Source: an uncultured bacterium
GTDB taxonomy: Bacteria; Patescibacteriota; Minisyncoccia; Phycocordibacterales; CAIZLB01
Reading direction: 5' to 3'
Assembly: GCA_903864515.1 (NCBI GenBank)
Contig: CAIPFZ010000060.1
Location: 1 to 18,573 of the forward strand
DNA: 18,573 bases
The position numbers were made by a program, and so were the translations under genes. Shown here in pieces: positions 6,967 through 14,925 of this stretch. Every line of letters begins with the position of its first letter. Positions within the stretch are counted from its first letter, which is position 1. The notes below the pieces were generated by a model. It did not search any database, had not been told where the DNA came from, and saw only the letters and a list, made by a program, of their open reading frames with translations.

Positions 6967-8184
6967 ATGAACCAATCCTTAAATTCAACAACCTTAACAA
7001 AAACTACCTCCAGCCCTTCATTCAAGGGTGGGGTGGTTAAAAAGCGTGTCTTTGTAGGACTTTCTGGTGGAGTTGATTCATCTGTTTCTGCATTGCTACT
7101 TCAAAAAGCTGGCTACGAGGTCACAGGAGTCTTTATAAAGGTATGGCAACCAGAAAATGGTGATTGTACCTGGAAAGAAGATAGAAGGGATGCTATGAGA
7201 GTAGCGGCTCATTTGGGTATAAAGTTTATTACTCTTGATTTACGTGATGAATACAAAAGAGGGGTGGTTGACTACATGGTGGCGGAGTATGCAAAAGGTA
7301 GAACTCCAAATCCAGATGTAATGTGTAATAGGGAGGTTAAGTTTGGTGCATTCATGAATTGGGCAATAGCAGAGGAGGCAGACTTTGTTGCTACGGGTCA
7401 TTATGCTCAAGCAAAGAATGGTGAGATGTTTGAGGGAGAGGATAATGAAAAGGATCAGTCGTATTTTCTCTGGACCCTTAAGGGGGAGCAACTTGAAAGA
7501 ATAATATTTCCAATTGGGCATTTGGAGAAAAGTGAAGTGAGAAAGATTGCTGAGAAAAATAATATTCCAGTGGCAAAGAAAAAAGATAGTCAGGGAGTTT
7601 GCTTTATCGGACATATTGATATGAAGGATTTTATTAGGGAGCATGTTTCCTCATTTACTTCATCAAAGTCAACAGCTTCAGATGAATCAGAAATGAATGG
7701 ATTAACTGAAGGGGATGTCTTGGATATCAATGGTGAGGTAATTGGAAAGCATGATGGATCACTACTTTACACAATAGGAGAAAGACATGGTCTGGCGCTT
7801 AATACCAATACTACAAGTACACCAAGGTATTATGTGATAGATAAGGATGTTGTAAAAAACACGATAACTGTTGCAGAGAAGGTACAAATTAAAAATGATG
7901 GAGCGGGGAGTATTAAAAGATTATCTTTTGATAACATGCATTTCATTAGATCGGATTATAAGGAAAACCTGAAGGAAAAATCAATTAATTGTCTAGCCAG
8001 AGCAAGATATAGACAAAAGAAAGAAAAATGTATATTGTCTTTAATAAATGAGGGAGACAATGAAAAATTTGAAGTTATGTTTGAAAGACCTCAAGAGGGT
8101 ATAACTCCAGGTCAGTCACTAGTCCTTTATTTTGACGATGAATCTTCAGTTAGCAAAAAAACTTTAGGTGGTGTTATAATATAA
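6967..8184 (+). CDS. mnmA: tRNA-specific 2-thiouridylase MnmA
   Basis: 405 residues; MnmA is usually ~360-370. It thiolates U34 of tRNA Lys, Glu and Gln, using ATP and a sulfur relay. Seen: PP-loop SGGVDSS (33-39), catalytic Cys120 in NPDVMCNREVKFG, GHYAQ (144-148), DQSYFLW (163-169), persulfide Cys212 in DSQGVCFIG, YTIGERHGL in the central domain, and the C-terminal beta-barrel with RARYRQ. The extra length comes from a ~25-residue N-terminal extension and a Ser/Thr-rich insert near 228-243. The extension is encoded by a strong hairpin (7002-7038). A GTG at 7033, preceded by AAGGGTGGG, would give a 383-residue protein with a normal N-terminus, so the start is uncertain. TACACT (6955-6960) lies 6 bases before the ATG, supporting 6967 moderately. 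Confidence 0.94.
   Translation: MNQSLNSTTLTKTTSSPSFKGGVVKKRVFVGLSGGVDSSVSALLLQKAGYEVTGVFIKVWQPENGDCTWKEDRRDAMRVAAHLGIKFITLDLRDEYKRGVVDYMVAEYAKGRTPNPDVMCNREVKFGAFMNWAIAEEADFVATGHYAQAKNGEMFEGEDNEKDQSYFLWTLKGEQLERIIFPIGHLEKSEVRKIAEKNNIPVAKKKDSQGVCFIGHIDMKDFIREHVSSFTSSKSTASDESEMNGLTEGDVLDINGEVIGKHDGSLLYTIGERHGLALNTNTTSTPRYYVIDKDVVKNTITVAEKVQIKNDGAGSIKRLSFDNMHFIRSDYKENLKEKSINCLARARYRQKKEKCILSLINEGDNEKFEVMFERPQEGITPGQSLVLYFDDESSVSKKTLGGVII
7002..7038 (+). repeat. Inverted repeat (hairpin) inside the 5' end of mnmA
   Basis: Arms 7002-7018 (AACTACCTCCAGCCCTT) and 7024-7038 (AAGGGTGGGGTGGTT) fold into about 15 pairs, including three G-U pairs and a 2-base bulge, around a CATTC loop. It encodes the non-conserved N-terminal extension of MnmA and covers the possible GTG start at 7033 and the G-rich bases before it. 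Confidence 0.6.
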
Positions 8185-8243
8185 TTAATTAGCCCAGTAG
8201 ATTGATTTTAAAAATCATAAACTGAATCAAACATAAAATAAAT

Positions 8244-9146
8244 ATGAATCCAATTTTCGTTAAAAAATCGGACGGTACAGATGAACAATTTGATATTATT
8301 AAACTTGAAGAGTCATTGTCTAGATCTGGCGCTCAGCCAACTGTGATAGATAAAATAATCAGGACGATAACGGAAGATCTGAAAAATAGATCTGAAAAAT
8401 TGGGAAATAAGGCGGTGTGTGATGTTACCGCAATATATAAGCAGGCATTTTCAATGCTTAAAAAGATGTCAGTTTCTGCGGCTGCAAGATATTCTTTGAG
8501 ACGATCGATAATGGAAATTGGACCAACTGGTTTTCCATTTGAGGAATTTGTTGCTGAATTATTTAAGGCACAAGGAATGCAAACATTGACGGATCAAATG
8601 GTTTTGGGAAAATGTGTACCTCACGAGGTTGATGTTGTGGCATGGAACAAAAAGAAACTACTTATGGCTGAGGTAAAATATCACAATGAATTGGCTGGAA
8701 AGACTGATTTGAAGGTTGCACTTTATGTGAAAGCTAGATTTGATGATTTATCTCAGAATAAATATCAATACACGGAAGATACCCCAGCAAGAATGCTTGA
8801 TGAGGGATGGCTTGTAACAAATACAAAGTTTACTGAAACTGCAATTACTTATGGAGAATGTAGTAACTTAAAGATGCTTAGTTGGAATTACCCACAAGTT
8901 GGAAATATTTTGGATTTAATAGAGAGATATAAATTGCATCCAGTAACTTGTTTAACGTCTCTTACTTCAGCCGATAAAAAGTCTTTGATTGGTAGAAAAA
9001 TAATGCTTTGTAAGGATTTATATGAAAAGAAGAACGATATGAAGCAATTGGGTATGTCTGAAGCAAAGATATTTAAAACATATTCAGAGATTGGAGTAAT
9101 TTTTGAAGAGCTGGAGGTAGTGAAGAAAGCGGTGGAGGGAGTTTAG
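8244..9146 (+). CDS. ATP-cone domain fused to a PD-(D/E)xK (Mrr-like) nuclease domain
   Basis: 300 residues. Residues 1-~90 are an ATP-cone, the nucleotide-binding module of ribonucleotide reductases and NrdR: IFVKKSDGTDEQFDIIKLEESL, with the closing helices ending in AARYSLRRSIM. Residues ~95-215 form a restriction-endonuclease-like domain: PFEEFVAELFKAQG, then HEVDVVAW and LLMAEVKYHN, giving candidate catalytic Asp130, Glu143 and Lys145 in the usual D...ExK order of Mrr-type enzymes. The C-terminal ~80 residues are helical. No methylase or specificity subunit is nearby, so a classical restriction-modification system is not visible. A nucleotide-controlled nuclease or repair role is inference. 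The promoter is unclear: TAAAAT (8234-8239) ends only 4 bases before the ATG. Confidence 0.88.
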   Translation: MNPIFVKKSDGTDEQFDIIKLEESLSRSGAQPTVIDKIIRTITEDLKNRSEKLGNKAVCDVTAIYKQAFSMLKKMSVSAAARYSLRRSIMEIGPTGFPFEEFVAELFKAQGMQTLTDQMVLGKCVPHEVDVVAWNKKKLLMAEVKYHNELAGKTDLKVALYVKARFDDLSQNKYQYTEDTPARMLDEGWLVTNTKFTETAITYGECSNLKMLSWNYPQVGNILDLIERYKLHPVTCLTSLTSADKKSLIGRKIMLCKDLYEKKNDMKQLGMSEAKIFKTYSEIGVIFEELEVVKKAVEGV

Positions 9147-9204
9147 ATTTGGAAATTTTGAAATTTGATTGATATTGCAAAAGATTCTAGGTGAATTCAA
9201 TAGG

Positions 9205-9232
9205 TTACTATTTTGTATAAATAGTGTAAAAT
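9205..9232 (+). promoter_or_regulatory. Putative promoter of the gene at 9253
   Basis: TTACTA (9205-9210), 16-base spacer, TAAAAT (9227-9232). The predicted leader is about 14 bases and is a run of ATAA repeats with no Shine-Dalgarno. The rest of the 106-base gap after the nuclease gene shows no terminator. Confidence 0.4.
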
Positions 9233-9252
9233 TTATACATAAATAAATAAAT

Positions 9253-10578
9253 ATGACACTATACAAAAATGAGGAAGATAAGATGGATGGAGAAAAGTTT
9301 AACACAATGAAAGATGTTGAATACGGTAATAAAAACATCAAAGGGGCTGTGGGTAATAAAACCAAGAAGGGTAATATTATAAAACGTTTATTTTTTGCGT
9401 TACTCAGCTTAATCATGGGGTATGTAATTATCTCTTTGATCCTTATCTCTATAAACCCCTTGTTTAGTTGGATTGTTTTGTACCCCATCTTTATTTTTCA
9501 AGATATAAGGGGTGATATGGTCGAATCTAATATAGATAATAACATTAAGAATCTTGATGTCTCTAGTACAGTCATGTCCTCAGAGTTATTTTATACAAAT
9601 TGTAAGGGTTTTCTTGTAAGTGATATACAGGGGATTAATATCGGACATTCAGCAGAATATTTGGATGATAATGATCAGTATATTTTAAAATATGTTGATC
9701 AAGTTAAGACAAAATCTATAAAAAATTTATCATATTGCATAACAGATAAGGGTGAGTTCATTTTTGAAAAAGATATTTTTTCAAACGGCTCCATTGGAAT
9801 ATACAAAGTGATTGATGGAATACTAAAAGAAATCGGACATTTTAACCACTCTGATTTATCTTTAGTTGAAGATAGTGATAAGAATATTTTTCTTATTGAT
9901 CCAAAATCAGGGGCTAAATACGATCACCCTAGTTTCTATGAGTTTAATCTAGATAAAAACTCATTCAGTAAAATTGAAAAATCTGATGATCACTTTATAA
10001 AAATATGTGAAAGAAAAATAACTGGTTTTTATGGCCCTTGTTCATTGAAAATGTTCGATGGAAAGATTGTCAAGTCTGACAAAGAATCAAGTATCGTTTC
10101 AAATTTCTTGGATATAAAATTAATAATTCATGAAATGATAGGGTCATCTCTAATGCCTCTTAGCGATGAAAATTACTATCGTTTTGGAAGCAAGTATTTT
10201 GAAAAGAAAGAAATTGAAAAGGATGTTGTCGAAGTATATTTTCCATGGTCAAAAGAATTTTATAAAGATGAAAGGTATAAGCCAAAATTTGAAAGATATA
10301 TGACTATCAGAAAATTCAATAAAATTGAAAATCACACATGTAATTATAATATTAAACCTAATGTTTCTCCGTTTGTAAATAACATAAATGAAATTCCTGT
10401 TATAGAGACCGTATACAGAAATAGTCTTAAGTCAAGTGGTGTACATGCAACTTATAAAAGCTATTTCTTTGAAAATAAGAATATGTGTTATGAAATAATG
10501 TTCGAGCTCGTTGGTAAAGAGGGCTTAAATAGCGAAGTTGATTTTTTTTCCACATATATTAAATCATTACACTATTAG
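9253..10578 (+). CDS. Unrecognised membrane-anchored protein with six extracytoplasmic cysteines
   Basis: 441 residues, no family recognised. The first ~45 residues are polar and Lys/Asn-rich and predicted cytoplasmic. A hydrophobic stretch of about 46-82 (LFFALLSLIMGYVIISLILISI...WIVLYPIFIF) is one long or two short membrane helices. If one helix, the remaining ~355 residues lie outside; they are beta-rich with repeated hydrophobic-polar alternation. Cysteines occur at 117, 162, 252, 263, 363 and 412, all after the membrane segment. An even number allows disulfides, but pairing is inference. No catalytic motif or lipobox is visible. Other in-frame ATGs (9283, 9307) could be the true start without affecting the membrane part. 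The base composition is strongly AT-rich, like its neighbours. Confidence 0.72.
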   Translation: MTLYKNEEDKMDGEKFNTMKDVEYGNKNIKGAVGNKTKKGNIIKRLFFALLSLIMGYVIISLILISINPLFSWIVLYPIFIFQDIRGDMVESNIDNNIKNLDVSSTVMSSELFYTNCKGFLVSDIQGINIGHSAEYLDDNDQYILKYVDQVKTKSIKNLSYCITDKGEFIFEKDIFSNGSIGIYKVIDGILKEIGHFNHSDLSLVEDSDKNIFLIDPKSGAKYDHPSFYEFNLDKNSFSKIEKSDDHFIKICERKITGFYGPCSLKMFDGKIVKSDKESSIVSNFLDIKLIIHEMIGSSLMPLSDENYYRFGSKYFEKKEIEKDVVEVYFPWSKEFYKDERYKPKFERYMTIRKFNKIENHTCNYNIKPNVSPFVNNINEIPVIETVYRNSLKSSGVHATYKSYFFENKNMCYEIMFELVGKEGLNSEVDFFSTYIKSLHY

Positions 10579-10615
10579 TGTTAAGGTAGGTGTACTGATT
10601 GTTGTGGGTTCTTGG

Positions 10616-10634
10616 AATAAAATGTACTTTTATT
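10616..10634 (+). other. Short AT-rich hairpin in the gap before pepF
   Basis: AATAAAA (10616-10622) and TTTTATT (10628-10634) form a 7-bp stem with a TGTAC loop, 38 bases after the stop of the preceding gene. It is too AT-rich and lacks a following T-run, so it is a poor terminator. The remainder of the 158-base gap (10579-10736) holds only the pepF promoter. Confidence 0.3.
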
Positions 10635-10702
10635 ACAACAGAGGTCGTTTATCAATGATGTCTTTAATTATTGTTAATAAGGTGTATATGTAAATTCACA
10701 CT

Positions 10703-10730
10703 TTGAATTCTTACCTCAATCTGCTATTAT
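10703..10730 (+). promoter_or_regulatory. Promoter of pepF, predicted leaderless
   Basis: TTGAAT (10703-10708), 16-base spacer ending TGC, then TATTAT (10725-10730), an extended -10. The ATG at 10737 follows after 6 bases, so transcription is expected to begin at or within a base or two of the start codon. Confidence 0.65.
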
Positions 10731-10736
10731 TGCCTA

Positions 10737-12548
10737 ATGACCAAAGCCAAAAAAACCAATAAACTTGCCTTTAAAACTGAATGGGATTTCTCCTCAATGT
10801 ATAATGGAGACAAGGATCCTAGAATTGAATCTGAGATAAAAGAAATGGAGGAAGCTCGCCTTGCATTTGCTAAAAAATATTCTAATAAGAAATTCCTAGC
10901 CTCAACTAAAACAATTCTTTCTGCTCTAAAGGATTGGGAGAAAATGCTAACAGAGTCTGGCTTTGCAAAACCTATTTGGTATCTATCTAAATTAAATGAT
11001 ATAGATTCTTCAAATCAGGAAAGAAAGTCAAGAACAAATCTTTTAACTCAAAGAGTTACTAAAGCAGAAAATGAAATAATTTTCTTTGAACTTTCTCTTT
11101 CTAAATTGGATCCAAAAATGCAAAAGGAAATTTTGAATGATAAATCTTTTGCGCCGTATAAATATTATCTAAAAAAGACATTTGAAGCCGGTAAGCATCT
11201 TTTGTCTGAATCAGAAGAGAAGATACTTAGCCTAAAACAACAAGTAACTTACACAATGTGGGTTGATGCTCAAAAGAAGCTACTAAATGCTCAAACTGTT
11301 AAGTTTCAAAAGAAAGATCTGCCAATTGCTGAAGCAATGATGCTTAGGCACCAGCTTGGGTATAAAGAAAGACATGAACTCCATAATAAAATTATTCCAA
11401 CACTAAAGGCAATAAGTCATATGGCTGAGGCGGAGTTAAATGCAGTTTATACTGATAAGAAAATTGAGGATGAACTTAGGGGGTACAAGACTCCATATGA
11501 GGCAACTGTAATCGGATATGAAAATGATTTAGATACCGTAGAGAATCTTGTAAAGGTTATAGGTGATAATATGAAGGTGTCTCATAGATTCTTCAAGGCT
11601 CGAGCAAAGTTGCTTGGTCTAGAGAAACTTGGTTCCGCTGATTTATACGCTCCTGTTGCTAAATCAACACAGAAGAAAATAAGTTTGGAGGAAATTGTAA
11701 GTAAGACAATAGAGAGTTTTAATAAGATAAAACCAGAGTTTGGAAATTACGTTAAATCTTTTGCTGAAAATGGACAAATAGATTTTCTTCCAAAGAAAGG
11801 AAAGAAAGGTGGTGCATATTGTTCACCAGGGCATAATGTTCCAACCTGTGTCTTAATGAATATTACAGGAAGTATTGACGATATATGTACTCTTGCTCAT
11901 GAGATGGGTCACTCTATTCACTCAGAGCTAGCTAAAGGGCAACCATATCTATATGAGGATTACACCATATCTGTTGCAGAAGTTGCAAGTACATTCTTTG
12001 AGCAACTTGTGATTGATGATTTGATTGATAACGCAAAGAATGATGAAGAGAGATTGAGGCTTCTTGATGAAAAAATGAAAGGTGATATTGGTACAATCTT
12101 TAGACAAATTTCATATTTTAATTATGAATTGGCATTGCATAATAAAGTTAGGAAGGATGGTGGTGCATCAAAAGAAGAGATGGCTGAAATGTTTTTGAAA
12201 GAGACAAAGAATTTTGTTGGACCGGTTCTTTCTCCAAATGTAGATGATGGTTATACATTCATCTATATTCCACATCTTAGATATTTCTTCTATGTTTATA
12301 CCTATGCATTAGGACAGATTGTAAGTAGGGCACTTTGTGCAAAATATAAAGAGGATAATAGCTTTATCGAAAAGGTTGAGGAGTTCTTGAAGTCAGGTCA
12401 ATCTATGTCCCCAAGAGATATTTTCCTTAAGACCGGAATTGATATTGCAGATCCTAAATTCATTCAAGCTGGAATTGATGCTGTGGCTGAGGATGTTAAA
12501 AAATATGAGGGGATAGTTAATAAGATTAAGAGGGTGGGGAGAAAGTAA
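10737..12548 (+). CDS. pepF: Oligoendopeptidase F, M3 family zinc metallopeptidase
   Basis: 603 residues, the usual ~600 of the M3B oligoendopeptidase F group. Zinc site HEMGH at 388-392 (His388, Glu389, His392), followed by SIHSELA, with the third ligand Glu415 in VAEVASTFFE. Other M3B signatures: FRQISYFNYELALHNK and the substrate-side segment IPHLRYFFYVYTYALGQIVS with its conserved Tyr residues. The N-terminal ~190 residues are the helical M3 prodomain-like region. No signal peptide is visible, so it is predicted cytoplasmic, hydrolysing short peptides to recover amino acids, plausible for a cell with few biosynthetic genes. It is expressed from its own extended -10 promoter. Confidence 0.95.
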   Translation: MTKAKKTNKLAFKTEWDFSSMYNGDKDPRIESEIKEMEEARLAFAKKYSNKKFLASTKTILSALKDWEKMLTESGFAKPIWYLSKLNDIDSSNQERKSRTNLLTQRVTKAENEIIFFELSLSKLDPKMQKEILNDKSFAPYKYYLKKTFEAGKHLLSESEEKILSLKQQVTYTMWVDAQKKLLNAQTVKFQKKDLPIAEAMMLRHQLGYKERHELHNKIIPTLKAISHMAEAELNAVYTDKKIEDELRGYKTPYEATVIGYENDLDTVENLVKVIGDNMKVSHRFFKARAKLLGLEKLGSADLYAPVAKSTQKKISLEEIVSKTIESFNKIKPEFGNYVKSFAENGQIDFLPKKGKKGGAYCSPGHNVPTCVLMNITGSIDDICTLAHEMGHSIHSELAKGQPYLYEDYTISVAEVASTFFEQLVIDDLIDNAKNDEERLRLLDEKMKGDIGTIFRQISYFNYELALHNKVRKDGGASKEEMAEMFLKETKNFVGPVLSPNVDDGYTFIYIPHLRYFFYVYTYALGQIVSRALCAKYKEDNSFIEKVEEFLKSGQSMSPRDIFLKTGIDIADPKFIQAGIDAVAEDVKKYEGIVNKIKRVGRK

Positions 12549-12571
12549 AAAGCATGCATATTGCTTTTGTA
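12548..12571 (+). terminator. Weak terminator-like hairpin after pepF
   Basis: AAAAGCA (12548-12554) and TGCTTTT (12562-12568) form a 7-bp stem with a TGCATAT loop. The stem starts at the last base of the pepF stop codon, and its 3' arm supplies the T-run. Only two G-C pairs make it weak. It runs directly into a TATAAT box (12570-12575), so the end of pepF and the next promoter nearly overlap. Confidence 0.4.
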
Positions 12572-12575
12572 TAAT
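12570..12575 (+). promoter_or_regulatory. -10 box for the 83-residue gene
   Basis: A perfect TATAAT preceded by TG (TTTTGTATAAT). No good -35 is found 17 bases upstream. Transcription from here would start near 12582 and give a leader of about 83 bases, much longer than predicted for most other genes in the window. Confidence 0.5.
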
Positions 12576-12581
12576 AAGTAT

Positions 12582-12664
12582 GTCATACTATAGATGTTAG
12601 TGTCCTAACTTTGGCGAGTTGTCAAAAAGGACGATAGTATTTGAACACAAGGAGGAATTTAGAA
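12582..12664 (+). promoter_or_regulatory. Structured 5' leader with strong Shine-Dalgarno
   Basis: The leader can close on itself: ATACTAT (12585-12591) pairs with ATAGTAT (12634-12640), and inside it GTCC (12602-12605) pairs with GGAC (12629-12632). Local alternatives also exist, AGTAT/ATACT at 12577-12589 and GTTAG/CTAAC around 12596-12609, which compete with the long stem. AAGGAGGA follows, with GGAGG at 12651-12655, 9 bases before ATG 12665, outside the stem. Two mutually exclusive folds before a ribosome site suggest a regulatory leader, but I recognise no known riboswitch. Confidence 0.4.
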
Positions 12665-12916
12665 ATGAGCAGTAGTACTTTAGACACTTTGGTGTCTGCA
12701 AATTCGAACCAGCTTAATGAAGCAAAACGTCTGGGTTGGACTTGGCTATTTTGGAACCGTCAATCATCTCCAGACATGGGTAAGTGGGGCGGAAACAGAG
12801 CTCGGCTTTACGGTTGTCCTCCCAATAAACGGGAAATGGGTGATCGTTGCTTGGAAATTGTTCCTGACTTCTTCGGTGAAGTGGTTGATGCCTTAGACGA
12901 GGTGTATCCACTTTGA
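12665..12916 (+). CDS. Unrecognised 83-residue cytoplasmic protein
   Basis: 83 residues starting at ATG 12665, chosen over the TTG at 12641 because GGAGG lies 9 bases before the ATG and would be inside the longer version. No family recognised. Sequence features: a polar helix-like start (STLDTLVSANSNQLNEAKRL), a Trp-rich centre (GWTWLFWNRQ, then MGKWGGNRARLYG), two cysteines (GCPPNKREMGDRC), and an acidic, hydrophobic end (FFGEVVDALDEVYPL). No membrane helix or signal peptide. It has its own promoter, foldable leader, ribosome site and terminator, so it is a self-contained unit, and its bases are less AT-rich than its neighbours. These points support a real expressed gene; role unknown. Confidence 0.7.
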   Translation: MSSSTLDTLVSANSNQLNEAKRLGWTWLFWNRQSSPDMGKWGGNRARLYGCPPNKREMGDRCLEIVPDFFGEVVDALDEVYPL

Positions 12917-12950
12917 AACGGTCTTTTAAGCCTATTGAGAATTCAAACAT

Positions 12951-12990
12951 GAACGCACGACCTTCTGGGTACGGCGTTCTTTTATTTTAT
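12951..12990 (+). terminator. Rho-independent terminator after the 83-residue gene
   Basis: GAACGC (12951-12956) pairs with GCGTTC (12974-12979). The stem continues, with small bulges, through CG/CG and ACC/GGT to a small TTCTG loop, and is followed by TTTTATTTTATT. It lies 35 bases after the stop. Confidence 0.78.
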
Positions 12991-13031
12991 TAAATTTTTA
13001 CCTGATCCTGGTATGCAAAACACCCCAAATC

Positions 13032-13040
13032 TGCTATATT
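13032..13040 (+). promoter_or_regulatory. Extended -10 promoter of alaS, predicted leaderless
   Basis: TGC-TATATT (13032-13040), a 5/6 hexamer with TGn extension, ends 7 bases before the ATG at 13048. No clear -35; extended -10 promoters often do without one. Confidence 0.6.
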
Positions 13041-13047
13041 ATATCTC

Positions 13048-14925
13048 ATGAATTCTAAAGAAATACGTCAAAAATATTTAAGTTTTTTTGAGAAAAGAGG
13101 GCATGCAGTATTGCCAAGTACATCACTTGTGCCTGAGAATGACCCTTCAGTTTTATTCAATACCGCCGGTATGCAACCCCTTGTTCCATATCTTTTGGGT
13201 GAAAAGCATCCACTCGGAACCAGGCTTTGTAGTATACAAAAATGTGTAAGGACAATTGACCTTGAGTCAGTTGGGGACAACACTCACGCCACATTCTTTG
13301 AGATGATGGGTAACTGGTCATTGGGAGACTATTTTAAGAAGGAATCTATTAATTGGAGTTTTGAACTTTTAACTTCCAAGGAGGAAGGTTTTGGTATAGA
13401 TCCAAACAGATTATATGTGACTTGTTTTGAGGGTGACAAGAACGCACCAAAGGATGAAGAGAGTGCTGGTCACTGGAGAGAAATTTTTGAAAAGCATGGT
13501 GTTAAAGGAAATAGAATATTTTTCCTTCCCGTAGAGAATAATTGGTGGAGTGCGGGTGATAATGGTCCATGTGGAGCAGATACGGAAATCTTTTACGATA
13601 TCTCAGGTAAGCATACCGAAGGCTTAACACATGAGGAATATTTGAATGCAGATGAAAAGCAGGAGGTTGTTGAAATCTGGAATAATGTGTTTATGGAGTT
13701 TGAAAAGAAGGATGGCGAGATTATTGGAAAGTTGGCAAATAAAAATGTTGACACTGGTGCTGGATTTGAAAGATTCTGTTTGGCGTTAAATGGAAAAGAT
13801 AATTTTTATGATACGGATATTTTTGAAGAAATTTTTGCAAAAATTGATGCACAACATGCTGAGCAGAACCCTTCACCAATTCAATTACAAAGCCCATCAA
13901 TTCTAAGTGACAAGGAGGCGCTTCGCGCAAAGCGAATTATTGCAGATCATGTTAGAACTTCAGTTATGCTAATTTCTGATGGTGTGATTCCATCAAATAC
14001 TGATCAGGGATATATCTTGAGAAGACTACTTAGGCGCGCTGTTAGATTTGCTGATAACTTGGGGCTTAAGAAAGGTTCATTGTTCTGGATAGCTGATGCT
14101 GTAGTGAACACCTACGCTGATATCTATGAGAATGTAGCTCGTCAAAGAGAAACTATTAAAATTACAATTGATGGTGAGGAACAGAAGTTTAGAAACACCC
14201 TCTCTCATGGTCTTAAAGAGTTTGATAGAATTATCAAAAAGCTTGGCACTTCTGAAGGTGAAGAAAATACAAAAAACCATGAACATTTGATAAGTGGAAA
14301 AGATGCTTTTGTTTTGTTTAGTACATACGGCTTCCCAGTGGAGATGACAATTGAAATGGCAGGGGAAATTGACTTTAAGGTTGATAAGGAGGCATTTGAG
14401 GAAGAAATGAGGAAGCATCAGGATCTTTCACGCTCTGGCGCAGGGCAGAAGTTTAAAGGAGGAATGGGGGATACAAGTGATGTCTCAATTAAGTATCACA
14501 CAGCTACCCACCTTTTACACCAAGCGCTTCGTGAAGTTCTCGGAACTCATGTGTCTCAGAAGGGAAGTAATATCACACCGGAGAGATTACGTTTTGACTT
14601 TGCTCATACTGCAAAAATGACAGATGAAGAAAAAGAGCGTGTTGAAGAAATTGTTAATAAAAGAATTGAAGAAGCACTTCCAGTTAATGTTGTGGAACTT
14701 CCAATTGAAGAAGCTGAGAAAACTGGAGCGCTTCATTTCTTTGGAGAGAAATATGGCGATAAGGTTACTTTGTACTATATTGGTAACACAATTGAAGAGG
14801 CATTCTCAAAAGAATTTTGTGGAGGTCCTCATGTTAAAAATACAAGCGAGCTTGGTCATTTTAAGATTCAAAAAGAAGAAGCTGTATCTGCTGGGGTTAG
14901 ACGTATTAAGGCGGTGTTGGAGTAG
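13048..14925 (+). CDS. alaS: Alanyl-tRNA synthetase lacking the C-terminal C-Ala/DHHA1 domain
   Basis: 625 residues against ~870 in E. coli. It charges tRNA-Ala. Seen: the class II catalytic core with SLVPENDPSVLFNTAGMQPL (motif 1 region), QKCVRTIDLESVGDNTHATF (motif 2 region) and WNNVFMEF; the anticodon-side helical domain with RRLLRRAVRFADNLGL (about 328-343); and the editing domain with zinc ligands His484 and His488 (HTATH) and Cys591 and His595 (CGGPH). The protein ends at GVRRIKAVLE, where the editing (tRNA_SAD) domain finishes. The oligomerisation/C-Ala domain is absent, and the DNA after the stop does not continue it in another frame, so this is not a frameshift. Short AlaRS forms are known in CPR bacteria. 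Start fits the -10 element 7 bases upstream. Confidence 0.96.
   Translation: MNSKEIRQKYLSFFEKRGHAVLPSTSLVPENDPSVLFNTAGMQPLVPYLLGEKHPLGTRLCSIQKCVRTIDLESVGDNTHATFFEMMGNWSLGDYFKKESINWSFELLTSKEEGFGIDPNRLYVTCFEGDKNAPKDEESAGHWREIFEKHGVKGNRIFFLPVENNWWSAGDNGPCGADTEIFYDISGKHTEGLTHEEYLNADEKQEVVEIWNNVFMEFEKKDGEIIGKLANKNVDTGAGFERFCLALNGKDNFYDTDIFEEIFAKIDAQHAEQNPSPIQLQSPSILSDKEALRAKRIIADHVRTSVMLISDGVIPSNTDQGYILRRLLRRAVRFADNLGLKKGSLFWIADAVVNTYADIYENVARQRETIKITIDGEEQKFRNTLSHGLKEFDRIIKKLGTSEGEENTKNHEHLISGKDAFVLFSTYGFPVEMTIEMAGEIDFKVDKEAFEEEMRKHQDLSRSGAGQKFKGGMGDTSDVSIKYHTATHLLHQALREVLGTHVSQKGSNITPERLRFDFAHTAKMTDEEKERVEEIVNKRIEEALPVNVVELPIEEAEKTGALHFFGEKYGDKVTLYYIGNTIEEAFSKEFCGGPHVKNTSELGHFKIQKEEAVSAGVRRIKAVLE

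Noticed and set aside
8200..8217. GATTTT-A-AAAATC palindrome after mnmA as a terminator
   Set aside because: It is nearly all A/T, has too small a loop, and has no following T-run.
9084..9488. Antisense open frame covering the 9147-9252 gap
   Set aside because: It is mostly the complement of the AT-rich membrane segment of the gene at 9253, has no ribosome site or promoter, and shows no recognisable domain.
12641..12664. TTG start for the small protein
   Set aside because: The Shine-Dalgarno GGAGG (12651-12655) would be inside the coding region; it is correctly spaced for ATG 12665.
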